64,000 nt of DNA from an uncultured Bacteroides sp. (GCF_963666545.1 NZ_OY762899.1:4158365-4222364); one strand, 5' to 3'. Shown: positions 30,338 to 39,638, counted from the stretch's first letter. Notes: a model not told the origin generated them from the letters alone. Numbers and translations: made by a program.

Positions 30338-30493
30338 AGATAGAAAAGATTATGTTATAATTTGGTAATAATAGTCTATAAATTGCTTTTTTGAACTCAT
30401 TCTTGTCAAGACTAGGTTTATGCACTCTTAACAATAGCGTCTCTTTATGCTAAAATATGTTCTTATGCTAACGAGTAATAGGAGGTGTTTTCG

Positions 30494-30640
30494 ATGAAAA
30501 AGGGTAAAGTAGCAAGAGACGGTAGCAGATTTTATAAGTGCAACCGTCTCTTTGAAAAGTGCAACCGTCTTTTGAGTAATCACAACGGTTCAGTTGGGAC
30601 AAAAAAACCGTTCTTTGAGAAGAAATACAGTGGAAAATAA
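30494..30640 (+). CDS. candidate 48-residue basic small protein with heptad repeat
   Basis: An ORF too short for most gene callers. ATG at 30494 is preceded by a strong Shine-Dalgarno-like AGGAGGT at 30480-30486, and the stop at 30640 is followed after 4 nt by a perfect hairpin terminator. The product has about 12 Lys/Arg and only a few acidic residues. A 21-nt direct repeat in frame (30536-30556 and 30557-30577) encodes KCNRLFE then KCNRLLS, giving two Cys seven residues apart. No signal peptide or known domain. Alternative: the ORF is a chance reading of a repeat-containing intergenic element, because related words also occur in inverted orientation at 30514-30523. Confidence 0.4.
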   Translation: MKKGKVARDGSRFYKCNRLFEKCNRLLSNHNGSVGTKKPFFEKKYSGK

Positions 30641-30644
30641 CAAA

Positions 30645-30674
30645 AAAAGGAAGAAGTCTGAACTTCTTCCTTTT
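30645..30674. terminator. perfect 13-bp terminator hairpin
   Basis: Stem 30645-30657 with 30662-30674 and a 4-nt loop, A-rich on the left and T-rich on the right, so it can work in both directions. It lies between the end of the utilisation operon/small ORF and the convergent S41 genes. Confidence 0.85.
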
Positions 30675-30797
30675 ACCGTAGTTTAATTTGAAACTACTTA
30701 ATGATTACGTTGACAAAGATAATACATTAACATCCCAAAGTCAAGTCTTTCGGCAAAAAAGATGTGCCTGTGTAGCAAGAATAAATATATTATCAGC

Positions 30798-32204
30798 TTA
30801 TCGAATGATCACTCCGTTGCTGGTCTTTCTATCCAATGAAGAGGCGATCTTCTTTAAATTCATCGAACTACGTGTGACGGATTTTGTAGCAGTTACCGTA
30901 GGAGTCCCGCCTATTAAGCCAAGAGCAGTACTTAAGAGCAATTCATTCGTGTCACCAAATGGGAGAAATTTATCCAGCGTTTCAGCTTCGTCACGTTTAT
31001 AATCAGGAATAAAGCCTACTTTACCATATTCTGATTTACCACTTGCATTGTATAGTTTGCACACAATGGGTTGGAGATGCCAAGGATACTTATCGTCAGT
31101 ATAACTCACCGAACCTACATTCTTTCCTTCTGTCGTTTCACCTATCACAACCACCTCCATATATGGCTTTAAGCAATTGATAACCAGTTCGGAAGCGGAA
31201 GCTGATTCAGCAGTCACCAAGATAAAAATTCTTTTTAAGTTAAGGTTTATTCCACCGTTCAATATACTTGGGTCGAATGTAAATGCATCACTTTTACGGC
31301 GTTGTTTATCATTGTACTGCAGTGTGCAGAAAATCTTTCCCAATGCGTCCGCAGGGGCCAATATGGTTGAAAGTAACTGTGCGCAGGTTAGCAAGCCGCC
31401 ATTGTTGTAACGTAGGTCAAGAACAAACTCGTCCACACCTCTAAATGTATTTGATAAAGTCAGTAACTCTTTGTCATATTTCGTGTCTTTATCAGTCTGC
31501 CCTGCTGTGAAGTGATTATAAACCAGATAGCCGACTTTCTTTCCATTCCAAGGGATAATGTCGTGATAATGCACAGGATCATCTTCTATTTTACGTGCAG
31601 CGCCCAACTGAGTCTTTCCGGCCTGCGTGACTAAGCCTCCATTTATATATTTTGCAGTGGTCAACTCCATGGCATTTGAACCATATAATTTCTTGTAATT
31701 ACTTATTGTGATGAAATCTGTATTCATTTTGACAATCCAATCGCCACGTTTTAATTTGGCTTCATCAGCAGGAGTATTGGGGGCTACATAAAGCAAATGT
31801 GCAGCATAATGGGAATCACCAATGGGATAAAGGTTAAACTCAAATCCATAGCTCTGCTCTAAGTTACTGATAGCTTTTGTGATCGGAGCAGTGCTCTCTA
31901 TGTATGAGTAATAATAATGTTTTCCGTTTGAATCTTCATCCCCATCATTAGTAGATAGAAGCGATGAGAAGAATGCTTCCGGAGTAGCCTTAAAATTAAG
32001 TTTACTTTGAGCGGGCATATCTGCATACCAGAGGTAATGTTCACGCATCGTACTTTCAATCCATGCGCTCACACCACCTTCTTCTGTTGGATCTATAATA
32101 ACTTCTGGACTATCGTCATTATCATCATCTTTACAAGATGCGTTTCCGATTAGTAGGACAGTTAAGAGGAGAAGTATGGGTAATCTATCTTTTATTTTAT
32201 TCAT
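30798..32204 (-). CDS. S41-family peptidase lipoprotein, catalytic residues intact
   Basis: A 468-residue lipoprotein (signal peptide ending NASCKDDD, Cys24) of the C-terminal-processing peptidase family. A PDZ-like domain lies at about 145-205 (APNTPADEAKLKRGDWIVKM). The S41 core at about 235-410 contains the catalytic motif ESASASE with Ser336 as nucleophile and Lys361 in EGKNVG as the general base, at the 25-residue spacing seen in Tsp. The substrate is unknown. It lies 14 nt downstream of a paralogue of the same layout in which both residues are replaced, and the two are probably translated from one mRNA. Confidence 0.9.
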   Translation of the reverse strand: MNKIKDRLPILLLLTVLLIGNASCKDDDNDDSPEVIIDPTEEGGVSAWIESTMREHYLWYADMPAQSKLNFKATPEAFFSSLLSTNDGDEDSNGKHYYYSYIESTAPITKAISNLEQSYGFEFNLYPIGDSHYAAHLLYVAPNTPADEAKLKRGDWIVKMNTDFITISNYKKLYGSNAMELTTAKYINGGLVTQAGKTQLGAARKIEDDPVHYHDIIPWNGKKVGYLVYNHFTAGQTDKDTKYDKELLTLSNTFRGVDEFVLDLRYNNGGLLTCAQLLSTILAPADALGKIFCTLQYNDKQRRKSDAFTFDPSILNGGINLNLKRIFILVTAESASASELVINCLKPYMEVVVIGETTEGKNVGSVSYTDDKYPWHLQPIVCKLYNASGKSEYGKVGFIPDYKRDEAETLDKFLPFGDTNELLLSTALGLIGGTPTVTATKSVTRSSMNLKKIASSLDRKTSNGVIIR

Positions 32205-32218
32205 AATATTAAGGAGGA

Positions 32219-33475
32219 TTAATTAGAGGCTGTTTTTTTTGGGGGAGTGTAACTACCATCGATAATGCTTAGTGCCGTGCCAAGAAGTAATTCTTTTGTG
32301 TTGCCAAAGGGCAAGAAACTCTTGAATGTCTCTCTACTTTCTATAACCACATAGTTGGGAATGAACCCGCTTTCGTAAGTGTCACCTTTTGCATTGGATA
32401 ATTTGCATACGGCAATATGAATAGCCCACATATATTTACTGTTTGTATAAGTGTCTAAGCCAATATTATTTCCTTTGGTTGCTGCCCCGATGACGACTAC
32501 ATTCATATACGCTTTGAGAGCGTTGATGAGTAACTCCGCATTCCCGGAAGTCGTTGAGCTTACTAGCACGTATATTGTTTGCAGATTCAAATTGGTTCCG
32601 GTACTTATCAAGGAGGCATCAAAGGTGTTACTTACTGTCTGAGGGCTTTGCTTATTGTTATAGTTCATTGTACAGAAAGTCTGCCCGAATGCACTTGCCG
32701 GTGCAAGTATCGTGCCCAACAGTCGGGCAGGAGATTGCGTTCCGCTGTTATTATAACGAAGGTCGAGTATAAAGTTACTCACTCCTGAAAATTCTTTGGA
32801 TAGACTAAGCAACTCCTTATTATATGTCTCATCGGAATCGCCGGTTCCTGCTGTAAAATGATTATAAACCAGATAACCAACCGTTTTTCCATCCCATGTA
32901 AACACGTTGTGGTAATGAACAGGATTATCCTTTGTGGCACGAGCTGCACTGAGTTGCTTAATTTCTGATGTTTCCAACTTGCCGTTGGCATACTTGGCAA
33001 CGCTGACGTTTAACGCATTTCCTTTGTCAAGAGCTGTTGAAGTCGTTGTTGTAATGGAGTCTCCATTTATCTTTGTTATATAGTCGCCTCTACTTATTCC
33101 GGCATCAGCAGCCGGAGATCCGGATACTACATAGAGCACTTGCGCTACATAAGCCTTTTTGGTGAGTTCGTATAGTTTATATTTTAACCCGTAATTATCA
33201 TTGGTTGCAGTAAGGTCTTCCACAAAGGAGTAACTGTCTTTACTCGATAATATTGATTTGAGAAAGACATCCGGAGCGCTGAAGTAGTTTAATTTAGATT
33301 CGGATGGCATGCTTTCATAGCTGTAATACTCTTGACGCATGACGCTGTCAATCCAGTGGTCTAGTTCCGTTTGTTCTACATATTCTTTTCTCCTGTCTTC
33401 ACCGCTACATGATGCGAAAGAGGTACAAACCGTTAGGATAAGTAAGATAGAATAGATGCTATTTTTAGAGTTCAT
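32219..33475 (-). CDS. S41-family lipoprotein, predicted pseudoenzyme
   Basis: A 418-residue lipoprotein (FASCSGED lipobox) clearly homologous to the next gene along its whole length, including PDZ-like (GSPAADAGISRGDYITKING) and S41 core regions. At the active site the sequence is TTSGNAE where the twin has ESASASE: the nucleophile position is Gly311, and the general-base position 25 residues later is Asn336 instead of Lys. Surrounding structural residues (LLINALKAYMNVVVIG) are kept and the frame is open, so this is not simple decay. It may act as a binding or regulatory partner, or use another nucleophile (Ser310 is adjacent). First gene of the pair. Confidence 0.88.
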   Translation of the reverse strand: MNSKNSIYSILLILTVCTSFASCSGEDRRKEYVEQTELDHWIDSVMRQEYYSYESMPSESKLNYFSAPDVFLKSILSSKDSYSFVEDLTATNDNYGLKYKLYELTKKAYVAQVLYVVSGSPAADAGISRGDYITKINGDSITTTTSTALDKGNALNVSVAKYANGKLETSEIKQLSAARATKDNPVHYHNVFTWDGKTVGYLVYNHFTAGTGDSDETYNKELLSLSKEFSGVSNFILDLRYNNSGTQSPARLLGTILAPASAFGQTFCTMNYNNKQSPQTVSNTFDASLISTGTNLNLQTIYVLVSSTTSGNAELLINALKAYMNVVVIGAATKGNNIGLDTYTNSKYMWAIHIAVCKLSNAKGDTYESGFIPNYVVIESRETFKSFLPFGNTKELLLGTALSIIDGSYTPPKKTASN

Positions 33476-33502
33476 TTCTTTACGATATTATTGTACGTGT
33501 TG

Positions 33503-33510
33503 CAAATATA
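33503..33510 (-). promoter_or_regulatory. Bacteroides -7 box TATATTTG for the S41 pair
   Basis: Complement reads TATATTTG, full match to TAnnTTTG, 28 nt ahead of the start at 33475. Confidence 0.5.
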
Positions 33511-33608
33511 GTTGATTCTATTCTCATCAGCTTAGATTATTCACTGAAAAAACAATAATTGTAGGCCAACTACCATCATTATGGTATGAAAATGCCTTCA
33601 ATGTGCGA

Positions 33609-33639
33609 TTTCAGCACTACTCATCTCCTGCTATCTTTG
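33609..33639 (+). promoter_or_regulatory. promoter of metY (TTTC-N19-TATCTTTG)
   Basis: TATCTTTG at 33632-33639 fits TAnnTTTG; TTTC at 33609-33612 lies 19 nt upstream, three of four -33 bases. The start codon is 56 nt downstream. Confidence 0.55.
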
Positions 33640-33695
33640 CATTATCAGATTTCAATTAAATAGATTATTATCGAACTAAAAAAATAAAGAAGCTC

Positions 33696-34982
33696 ATGGG
33701 AACAAAGAAATTGCATTTTGAGACACTACAACTACACGTGGGACAGGAGAATCCGGATCCGGCAACAGATGCACGCGCAGTACCTATTTACCAAACCACA
33801 TCGTATGTATTTCGCAATTCGGCTCATGCGGCTGCCCGCTTCGGCCTGCAGGATCCGGGAAACATTTACGGTCGGTTGACAAACTCCACTCAGGGGGTGC
33901 TCGAAGATCGCGTGGCAGCTCTCGAAGGAGGAGTAGCCGGACTAGCATTAGCTTCGGGTGCAGCAGCGGTGACGTATGCTATCGAAAATATCACCCGCTC
34001 AGGAGATCATGTGGTAGCTGCTAAAACAATTTATGGAGGATCTTATAACCTATTGGCTCATACATTGCCAACCTACGGAGTGACCACTACGTTTGTTGAC
34101 CCGTCTGATCTTGCCAATTTCGAGAAAGCTATTCAGCCCAACACAAAAGCTGTCTTTATTGAAACATTAGGTAATCCTAATTCTAACATTATTGATATTG
34201 ATGTTGTGGCGGCTATTGCCCATAGACACAAAATTCCTCTCATTATAGATAATACTTTCGGTACTCCTTATCTTATTCGCCCCATTGAGCATGGTGCAGA
34301 TATTGTTGTCCATTCGGCTACCAAGTTCATTGGTGGTCATGGTACTTCACTGGGAGGCATCATCGTAGACTCCGGCAAGTTCGACTGGGTAGCTTCCGGC
34401 AAGTTTCCTCAACTCACTGAGCCCGACCCAAGTTATCATGGCGTTCGCTTTGTAGATGCAGCGGGTGCTGCTGCCTATGTGGTAAGAATACGTGCCATAT
34501 TGTTGCGTGATACGGGTGCTGCCATCAGTCCTTTTAACGCTTTTATTTTGCTACAGGGCTTGGAAACGCTATCTTTGCGTGTAGAACGCCATGTGGAGAA
34601 TGCTTTGAAGGTGGTAGAGTACCTTTCAAAACACCCCAAAGTGGCTGCTGTAAACCATCCTGCATTGCTCCATCATCCGGATCATGCTCTTTATAAACAG
34701 TATTTCCCTAAAGGGGCAGGTTCTATTTTTACTTTCGAGGTGAAAGGCGGTACCAAGGAAGCGCAGACATTTATTGATAGTTTGGAGATCTTTTCATTGT
34801 TGGCCAATGTGGCCGATGTGAAGTCACTGGTTATACATCCGGCAACCACTACTCACTCTCAGTTGAATGAGAAGGAGTTGGCCGAACAGGGTATCAACCC
34901 AGGCACAGTTCGCCTCTCTATCGGAACGGAACATATTGATGATATTATTGACGATTTAGAACAAGCATTTAGCAAAATTTAA
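33696..34982 (+). CDS. metY: O-acetylhomoserine sulfhydrylase (PLP-dependent)
   Basis: Makes homocysteine (or cysteine) from O-acetylhomoserine (or O-acetylserine) and sulfide. It is 428 residues, the normal length for the Cys/Met-metabolism PLP family; the long form with the LHVGQENPDPATDARAVPIYQT start is typical of MetY rather than MetB/MetC. The PLP lysine is Lys210 in HSATKFIGGHG. It is followed closely by a GNAT acetyltransferase (17 nt) and mnmA, perhaps one transcript. Confidence 0.95.
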   Translation: MGTKKLHFETLQLHVGQENPDPATDARAVPIYQTTSYVFRNSAHAAARFGLQDPGNIYGRLTNSTQGVLEDRVAALEGGVAGLALASGAAAVTYAIENITRSGDHVVAAKTIYGGSYNLLAHTLPTYGVTTTFVDPSDLANFEKAIQPNTKAVFIETLGNPNSNIIDIDVVAAIAHRHKIPLIIDNTFGTPYLIRPIEHGADIVVHSATKFIGGHGTSLGGIIVDSGKFDWVASGKFPQLTEPDPSYHGVRFVDAAGAAAYVVRIRAILLRDTGAAISPFNAFILLQGLETLSLRVERHVENALKVVEYLSKHPKVAAVNHPALLHHPDHALYKQYFPKGAGSIFTFEVKGGTKEAQTFIDSLEIFSLLANVADVKSLVIHPATTTHSQLNEKELAEQGINPGTVRLSIGTEHIDDIIDDLEQAFSKI

Positions 34983-34999
34983 TTAATAATCAAGCATGA

Positions 35000-35467
35000 A
35001 TGACTGAGCTAAGAATTGAACTATATAAGTCCGCTTATCTCAGAGATTTTGTCCGCCTTAATTCAGAATGGATACAGACTTTCTTTCATTTGGAAAGTTC
35101 TGACCGAGTCGTGCTTAACGACCCCGAGGGATACATTCTGAAACAAGGTGGGCAAATATTCTTTGCCGTAAACGAACAAGGAAGACCTGTGGGATGTTGT
35201 GCACTTATCAACCATCCTGCGGAAGAACGCTTTGAATTGGCGAAAATGGCGGTTTCACCTCATTATCAGGGAAAAGGCGTCGGACGTTTGCTCGGAGAAG
35301 CGGCGCTTGCTTATGCAAGGGGGCAAGGGGTGAAAACTGTTTTTTTGGAAGGAAATACACGCATGGCTGCTTCCATTGTGCTCTATCGAAAGTTGGGTTT
35401 CAAGGAAGTACCTATCAGCAGGGCTGCTTATAGCAGGTGTAACATTATGATGGAATTGGATTTATAA
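35000..35467 (+). CDS. GNAT-family N-acetyltransferase
   Basis: A 155-residue acetyl-CoA-dependent acetyltransferase. The acetyl-CoA-binding motif A is visible as KMAVSPHYQGKGVGRLLGEAA (about 85-105), here cited by its Q/RxxGxG/A core. The C-terminal strand YRKLGFKEV is also typical. The substrate is unknown. It starts 17 nt after metY and ends 6 nt before mnmA, so the three are likely co-transcribed. Confidence 0.88.
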   Translation: MTELRIELYKSAYLRDFVRLNSEWIQTFFHLESSDRVVLNDPEGYILKQGGQIFFAVNEQGRPVGCCALINHPAEERFELAKMAVSPHYQGKGVGRLLGEAALAYARGQGVKTVFLEGNTRMAASIVLYRKLGFKEVPISRAAYSRCNIMMELDL

Positions 35468-35473
35468 GAAGAT

Positions 35474-36538
35474 ATGAATATTGCAACATTATTATCGGGA
35501 GGTGTAGACAGCTCTGTTGTCGTACACCTTTTGTGTGAACAGGGCCATAAGCCCACTCTTTTTTATATAAAGATAGGTATGGACGGAGCGGAATATATGG
35601 ACTGCTCTGCCGAAGAAGACATCGAGCTAGCTACGGCCATCGCCCGTAAGTATGGGCTGAAACTGGAGGTAATAGATCTCCATCAGGAATATTGGGATGG
35701 AGTGGCGACTTATGCTATTGATAAAATAAAGAAAGGACTTACTCCGAACCCGGATGTGATGTGCAATAAGCTCATTAAGTTTGGCTGCTTTGAGCAGCAG
35801 GCAGGCAAGGACTTTGATAAAACAGCTACCGGGCACTATGCCACCACGGTAGAGAAAGAGGGAAAAGTATGGCTTGGAACCGCCAAAGATCCGGTGAAAG
35901 ATCAGACGGATTTTCTTGCTCAAATAGATTATCTCCAGGTATCTAAATTGATGTTCCCCATTGGAGGGCTGATGAAATATGAGGTACGCGACATTGCTTT
36001 GCAGGCGGCATTACCTAGTGCTCGTCGTAAAGATAGTCAGGGAATTTGTTTCCTTGGAAAGATTAATTACAATGATTTTGTTCGTCGTTTCCTTGGTGAA
36101 AAAGAGGGCGCAATTATAGAGTTAGAAACGGGTAAACGTATCGGCACGCACCGTGGATATTGGTTTCATACCATTGGTCAGCGCAAAGGGCTTGGCTTAA
36201 GTGGCGGTCCGTGGTTCGTCATTAGAAAAGATATTCAGGAAAACATTATTTATGTATCTCGCGGATATGAGGTAGAGACGCAGTATGGTTACCAATTTCG
36301 TATGCACGATTTTCATTTCATTACCGATAATCCTTGGGAAGAGCAAGGAGAGGAACACGACGTTACTTTCAAGATACGTCATACTCCTGAGTTCCTTAAA
36401 GGACGACTAACACGTGTGGGCGATGATTATCAGCTTGTTTCTTCAGAGAAATTACAAGGTATTGCTCCCGGACAGTTTGGGGTAGTGTATGATAAAGATG
36501 CACACATCTGCTTCGGTAGTGGAGAGATAGCCGGTTAA
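35474..36538 (+). CDS. mnmA: tRNA 2-thiouridine(34) synthase
   Basis: Adds sulfur to C2 of wobble uridine in tRNAs for Glu, Gln and Lys, using ATP and a persulfide donor. 354 residues, normal length. The ATP-binding PP-loop motif LSGGVDSS lies at residues 7-14. The catalytic pair is Cys97 (NPDVMCNKL) and Cys192 (SQGICFLG). The C-terminal tRNA-binding barrel runs from about 215 on. The head [12 protein letters not shown] differs from the commonest MnmA form and resembles one of the two or more MnmA paralogues found in Bacteroides genomes. Whether another copy exists cannot be seen here. Confidence 0.93.
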   Translation: MNIATLLSGGVDSSVVVHLLCEQGHKPTLFYIKIGMDGAEYMDCSAEEDIELATAIARKYGLKLEVIDLHQEYWDGVATYAIDKIKKGLTPNPDVMCNKLIKFGCFEQQAGKDFDKTATGHYATTVEKEGKVWLGTAKDPVKDQTDFLAQIDYLQVSKLMFPIGGLMKYEVRDIALQAALPSARRKDSQGICFLGKINYNDFVRRFLGEKEGAIIELETGKRIGTHRGYWFHTIGQRKGLGLSGGPWFVIRKDIQENIIYVSRGYEVETQYGYQFRMHDFHFITDNPWEEQGEEHDVTFKIRHTPEFLKGRLTRVGDDYQLVSSEKLQGIAPGQFGVVYDKDAHICFGSGEIAG

Positions 36539-36552
36539 ACTATCACAGAAAT

Positions 36553-36583
36553 GCCGGATATTACGTTAGATGTAATATTCGGC
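36553..36583. terminator. hairpin overlapping the end of the LuxR gene
   Basis: A 12-bp stem (36553-36564 with 36572-36583, one G-T pair) between the convergent mnmA and LuxR genes; it covers the last codons of the latter. No T run on either side, so the role is tentative. Confidence 0.45.
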
Positions 36584-37225
36584 CAAATCTATAATACCGG
36601 CACGTATGGCATACTTAGTCGCTTCGTGCACATTGTTTACTCCCAACTTACGAAAGATATTCTTGCGGTGACTATTAATAGTATGAAAACTCAGATTCTT
36701 TTCCGCCGCAATTTCCTTTGTCGTCTTTCCCAATGCAATTTCTTTCAGTATCAATTTTTCACTTTGTGTAAGCAGACGGTCATCTTGCATAGCGGAGGGT
36801 GTAGGTATATTGTTGCCGTTAAGCAGCATGTTGCTCACATGATTACAGATAAAACGTTCTTTCCTTGAGGCACATTGCAAGGCTGTCGTTATCTCTTCTT
36901 TTGAATTATCTTTCATGGCAACACTGAAGGAAGTGCCTGAGAATAAAACCTGACGTAAAAAATTCATGCTCAGTTCCTCCGAGAAGAGTAACCAGTCCAC
37001 CTCTTTGAAGCGTTCGTGTAGCACGATTAATTCTTCTGCTCCTCCAAAATCAAAAAGGGTATAATCCAGTACCACCACAGCTTCCGGATGCAGACGTAGT
37101 TCTTTTATCAATTCAGCTTTGTTGTCAGCTTCCAGTAATAAGCTAACATCTTTCTGCCTGCTAAGCAGAAACATCAATCCTGCTTTGGAAATATCCTGGT
37201 TATCTGCAATGATATACTCTCTCAT
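36566..37225 (-). CDS. LuxR-family response regulator, orphan
   Basis: A 219-residue transcription factor. The N-terminal receiver domain (about 1-120) has Asp8, Asp54 (VVLDYTLF) and Lys104-like positions; the C-terminal LuxR/GerE helix-turn-helix (about 152-215) has LTQSEKLILKEIALGKTTKEIA and FHTINSHRKNIFRKL. No histidine kinase gene is next to it. The receiver is divergent, so phosphorylation is not certain. Confidence 0.87.
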   Translation of the reverse strand: MREYIIADNQDISKAGLMFLLSRQKDVSLLLEADNKAELIKELRLHPEAVVVLDYTLFDFGGAEELIVLHERFKEVDWLLFSEELSMNFLRQVLFSGTSFSVAMKDNSKEEITTALQCASRKERFICNHVSNMLLNGNNIPTPSAMQDDRLLTQSEKLILKEIALGKTTKEIAAEKNLSFHTINSHRKNIFRKLGVNNVHEATKYAIRAGIIDLAEYYI

Positions 37226-37256
37226 ACTTTTCCTTGTTTAAATAAAGCGCTACGTG

Positions 37257-37264
37257 CAAAAATA
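37257..37264 (-). promoter_or_regulatory. Bacteroides -7 box TATTTTTG
   Basis: Complement reads TATTTTTG, full match to TAnnTTTG, 31 nt ahead of the LuxR gene start. Confidence 0.4.
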
Positions 37265-37282
37265 CACTTTTCTGTGAATGAT

Positions 37283-38710
37283 TTACTGCTTCTTCACTAT
37301 TTTATATCCGATGGCGGCAATGAAAATACTCATTAGTGGACTAATAATGTTGAAGAAACAGTAAGGTAGATACGTCAAGGTAGGTACACTCAGGATGGTT
37401 GCTTGTGTCATTCCACAGGTATTCCATGGAATGAGGACGGAGGTCACGGTTACTGCATCTTCGGTGGTACGACTTAGCAGTCTACTTTCATATCCTTTAT
37501 TCTTATAGATATTATTGAACATGTTTCCGGTGAGGATAATTGAGATATACTGATCGGCAGTAGTCAGATTCAGGAATATACCTGAACATACGGTAGATGC
37601 TACCATGCTAACCCTGTTTTTCATGAATCGGACGAATACCGAGGTAATGCTGCCTAGCATACCGCTGGCAGTCATCGCTCCACCGAAGCACATGGCGCAA
37701 ATGATCAGCCATATTGTATTTAGCATGCCTGCCATGCCTCGGGTCGTTATCAGGTCGGTGAGTTCTATATTATCCGTATGCAATCCCGTTGGCCCATATA
37801 GGCTCATCGTTAGACCCTTAAAGGCCGACTCGGCACCTCCATTTGAGAGACCGGAAATTTCGTGAAGCAGGTTCGGCTGAAAGATGAGGGCGAATATTCC
37901 CGCCAATGCCGTAGAAATGAAAAGAGTAATGAGCGAAGGTACTTTTCGAGCGATCAAAACGGCAGTTGCTACAGGTACTAGTAATAACCAAGGAGTAATA
38001 TTGAATCGACTGTTGAGCGCCGCCGAGAAAGAAGCAATATGTTCTGTATTGCTTGCCTCGTGTGACAAGCCGGCTATAGTAAAAATGATAAGTGTGATGA
38101 CTAATGAAGGAATGGTGGTTATCATCATGTAGCGGATGTGTGTAAAGAGAGGTGTATCTGTTACTGAAGAGGCCAAGATGGTTGTGTCCGATAATGGAGA
38201 AACTTTATCTCCGAAGTAAGCTCCCGATATGATAGCTCCTGCAATCCAGCCTTCATCGAATCCTTGCGCTTTCCCTATTCCCATTAATGCAATGCCGATG
38301 GTGGCAATGGTAGTCCACGAGCTACCAGTCATAACCGATACCAATGCACAGATGATGCAAGTAGAGGCAAGGAAAAAGTGTGGATGAATGATCTGAACGC
38401 CATAATCTATTAATGTTGGAACCACACCACTGATCATCCAGGCACCGCTTAAAGCTCCAATGATGAGCAATAGGATGAGCGCTGTAGCTATACCCGATAT
38501 ATTGTTGGTAATGGCTATCTCAAAATCCCTCCATGGTATTTTGAAAAAAAACATGCCGATAAGTACGCATATAGCTGTGGTCGTAAGTAAGGCTATTTGG
38601 CTACCGCCGCTCAGGGCATCACTTCCAAATACATGTATGGTGGCAAACAGCAAAGCGACCAATAGGATAATAGGAACGATAGAGAGTAATGGAGAAGGAA
38701 TTTTCTTCAT
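37283..38710 (-). CDS. nhaC: Na+/H+ antiporter, NhaC family
   Basis: A 475-residue inner-membrane protein with about 11-12 hydrophobic helices. Family features include the repeated segments GSSWTTIATIGIALMGIG and AIISGAYFGDKVSPLSDTT, the latter a characteristic motif of NhaC carriers. It should exchange Na+ (or a small organic acid in some homologues) for protons. It lies 22 nt downstream of the ferritin-like/VIT gene on the same strand, suggesting a two-gene transcript. Confidence 0.9.
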   Translation of the reverse strand: MKKIPSPLLSIVPIILLVALLFATIHVFGSDALSGGSQIALLTTTAICVLIGMFFFKIPWRDFEIAITNNISGIATALILLLIIGALSGAWMISGVVPTLIDYGVQIIHPHFFLASTCIICALVSVMTGSSWTTIATIGIALMGIGKAQGFDEGWIAGAIISGAYFGDKVSPLSDTTILASSVTDTPLFTHIRYMMITTIPSLVITLIIFTIAGLSHEASNTEHIASFSAALNSRFNITPWLLLVPVATAVLIARKVPSLITLFISTALAGIFALIFQPNLLHEISGLSNGGAESAFKGLTMSLYGPTGLHTDNIELTDLITTRGMAGMLNTIWLIICAMCFGGAMTASGMLGSITSVFVRFMKNRVSMVASTVCSGIFLNLTTADQYISIILTGNMFNNIYKNKGYESRLLSRTTEDAVTVTSVLIPWNTCGMTQATILSVPTLTYLPYCFFNIISPLMSIFIAAIGYKIVKKQ

Positions 38711-38732
38711 AATCTGCTTGGGTGACTATTTG

Positions 38733-39605
38733 TTAGGCTTCTATTCCGGTAAATGTTTTGAGAGCATACCCAATCAAGAAACTGACTCCGGCTACACTAA
38801 AGCTAAGTACTGCCATTTCAATGAAACGCTTTTGGAAGCTCTCTCCACGTGCCACAGCAGAGTAATAGTTAAATATAGCAATAATGAATAATGCCATCAA
38901 TAACATTAGCCCCAGTGCAATAAGTACATTGTCGATAAATACGAAAGGAGCAACCAATGCGGCAACTGTGATAATATATGCTATTCCTGTGTAAACAGCT
39001 GCTTTCACCGGATGCTTTTTATCTTCTTTTTCGGATTTTGTGGAAAGGTATTCTGATGAAGCCATGGATAGTGCAGCGGCAATTCCGGTAATACTTCCTG
39101 TAAGAGCAATTAGATGTGAATTATTCAGTGCCAATGTAAAACCAGCCAATGCGCCGGTAAACTCTACAAGTGCATCATTTAGTCCCAAAACGACTGAACT
39201 CATATATTCCAGTCTCTCTTCATTAATCATGTCGATCAGTTTATGTTCATGGCTCTCCTCGTCTTTGGCCAGTTTTATCAACTCAGGATATTCAGGATGT
39301 TTGTAATACAATGCTTGCGCATCCTTTTCGTCGGTTTCTAGCAGTTTGATGGCAAATGTGAGGCCGAGAATACGTGCCAACCAATAATACTTGGCAATGC
39401 GCATGCGTTTGGGTTTAACGTCTACCCCTGTGTGTTTCTTTAATATCTCGTAGTGAGCTTTCTCTTCAACTGATATTTGTAACAGTATCTTTTTATTTGC
39501 GTCATCTTTCACAATTGAAGCTAGTTGTCCGTAGACAATGCTTCCTGTCAATTCGTCTTCTTGGAAGCGAATAAAATTTTTAAGGGTTTCTTTATTTAGG
39601 CTCAT
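38733..39605 (-). CDS. ferritin-like domain fused to VIT1/CCC1-type transporter (MbfA-like)
   Basis: A 290-residue protein with two parts. The N-terminal part (about 1-130) is a rubrerythrin/ferritin-like helical bundle with EEKAHYE and DEESHEHKLI carrying candidate di-iron ligands. The C-terminal part (about 135-290) is a VIT-type membrane domain with about five helices and the segment ASSEYLSTKSEKE. This layout matches membrane-bound ferritin A, an iron exporter in Agrobacterium and Bradyrhizobium. Iron or manganese export is therefore likely but inferred. First gene before nhaC. Confidence 0.85.
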   Translation of the reverse strand: MSLNKETLKNFIRFQEDELTGSIVYGQLASIVKDDANKKILLQISVEEKAHYEILKKHTGVDVKPKRMRIAKYYWLARILGLTFAIKLLETDEKDAQALYYKHPEYPELIKLAKDEESHEHKLIDMINEERLEYMSSVVLGLNDALVEFTGALAGFTLALNNSHLIALTGSITGIAAALSMASSEYLSTKSEKEDKKHPVKAAVYTGIAYIITVAALVAPFVFIDNVLIALGLMLLMALFIIAIFNYYSAVARGESFQKRFIEMAVLSFSVAGVSFLIGYALKTFTGIEA

Positions 39606-39630
39606 GATTTTCTATAAGTTAATGTATACG

Positions 39631-39638
39631 CAAAGGTA
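39631..39638 (-). promoter_or_regulatory. Bacteroides -7 box TACCTTTG
   Basis: Complement reads TACCTTTG, full match to TAnnTTTG, 25 nt ahead of the MbfA-like gene. Confidence 0.45.
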
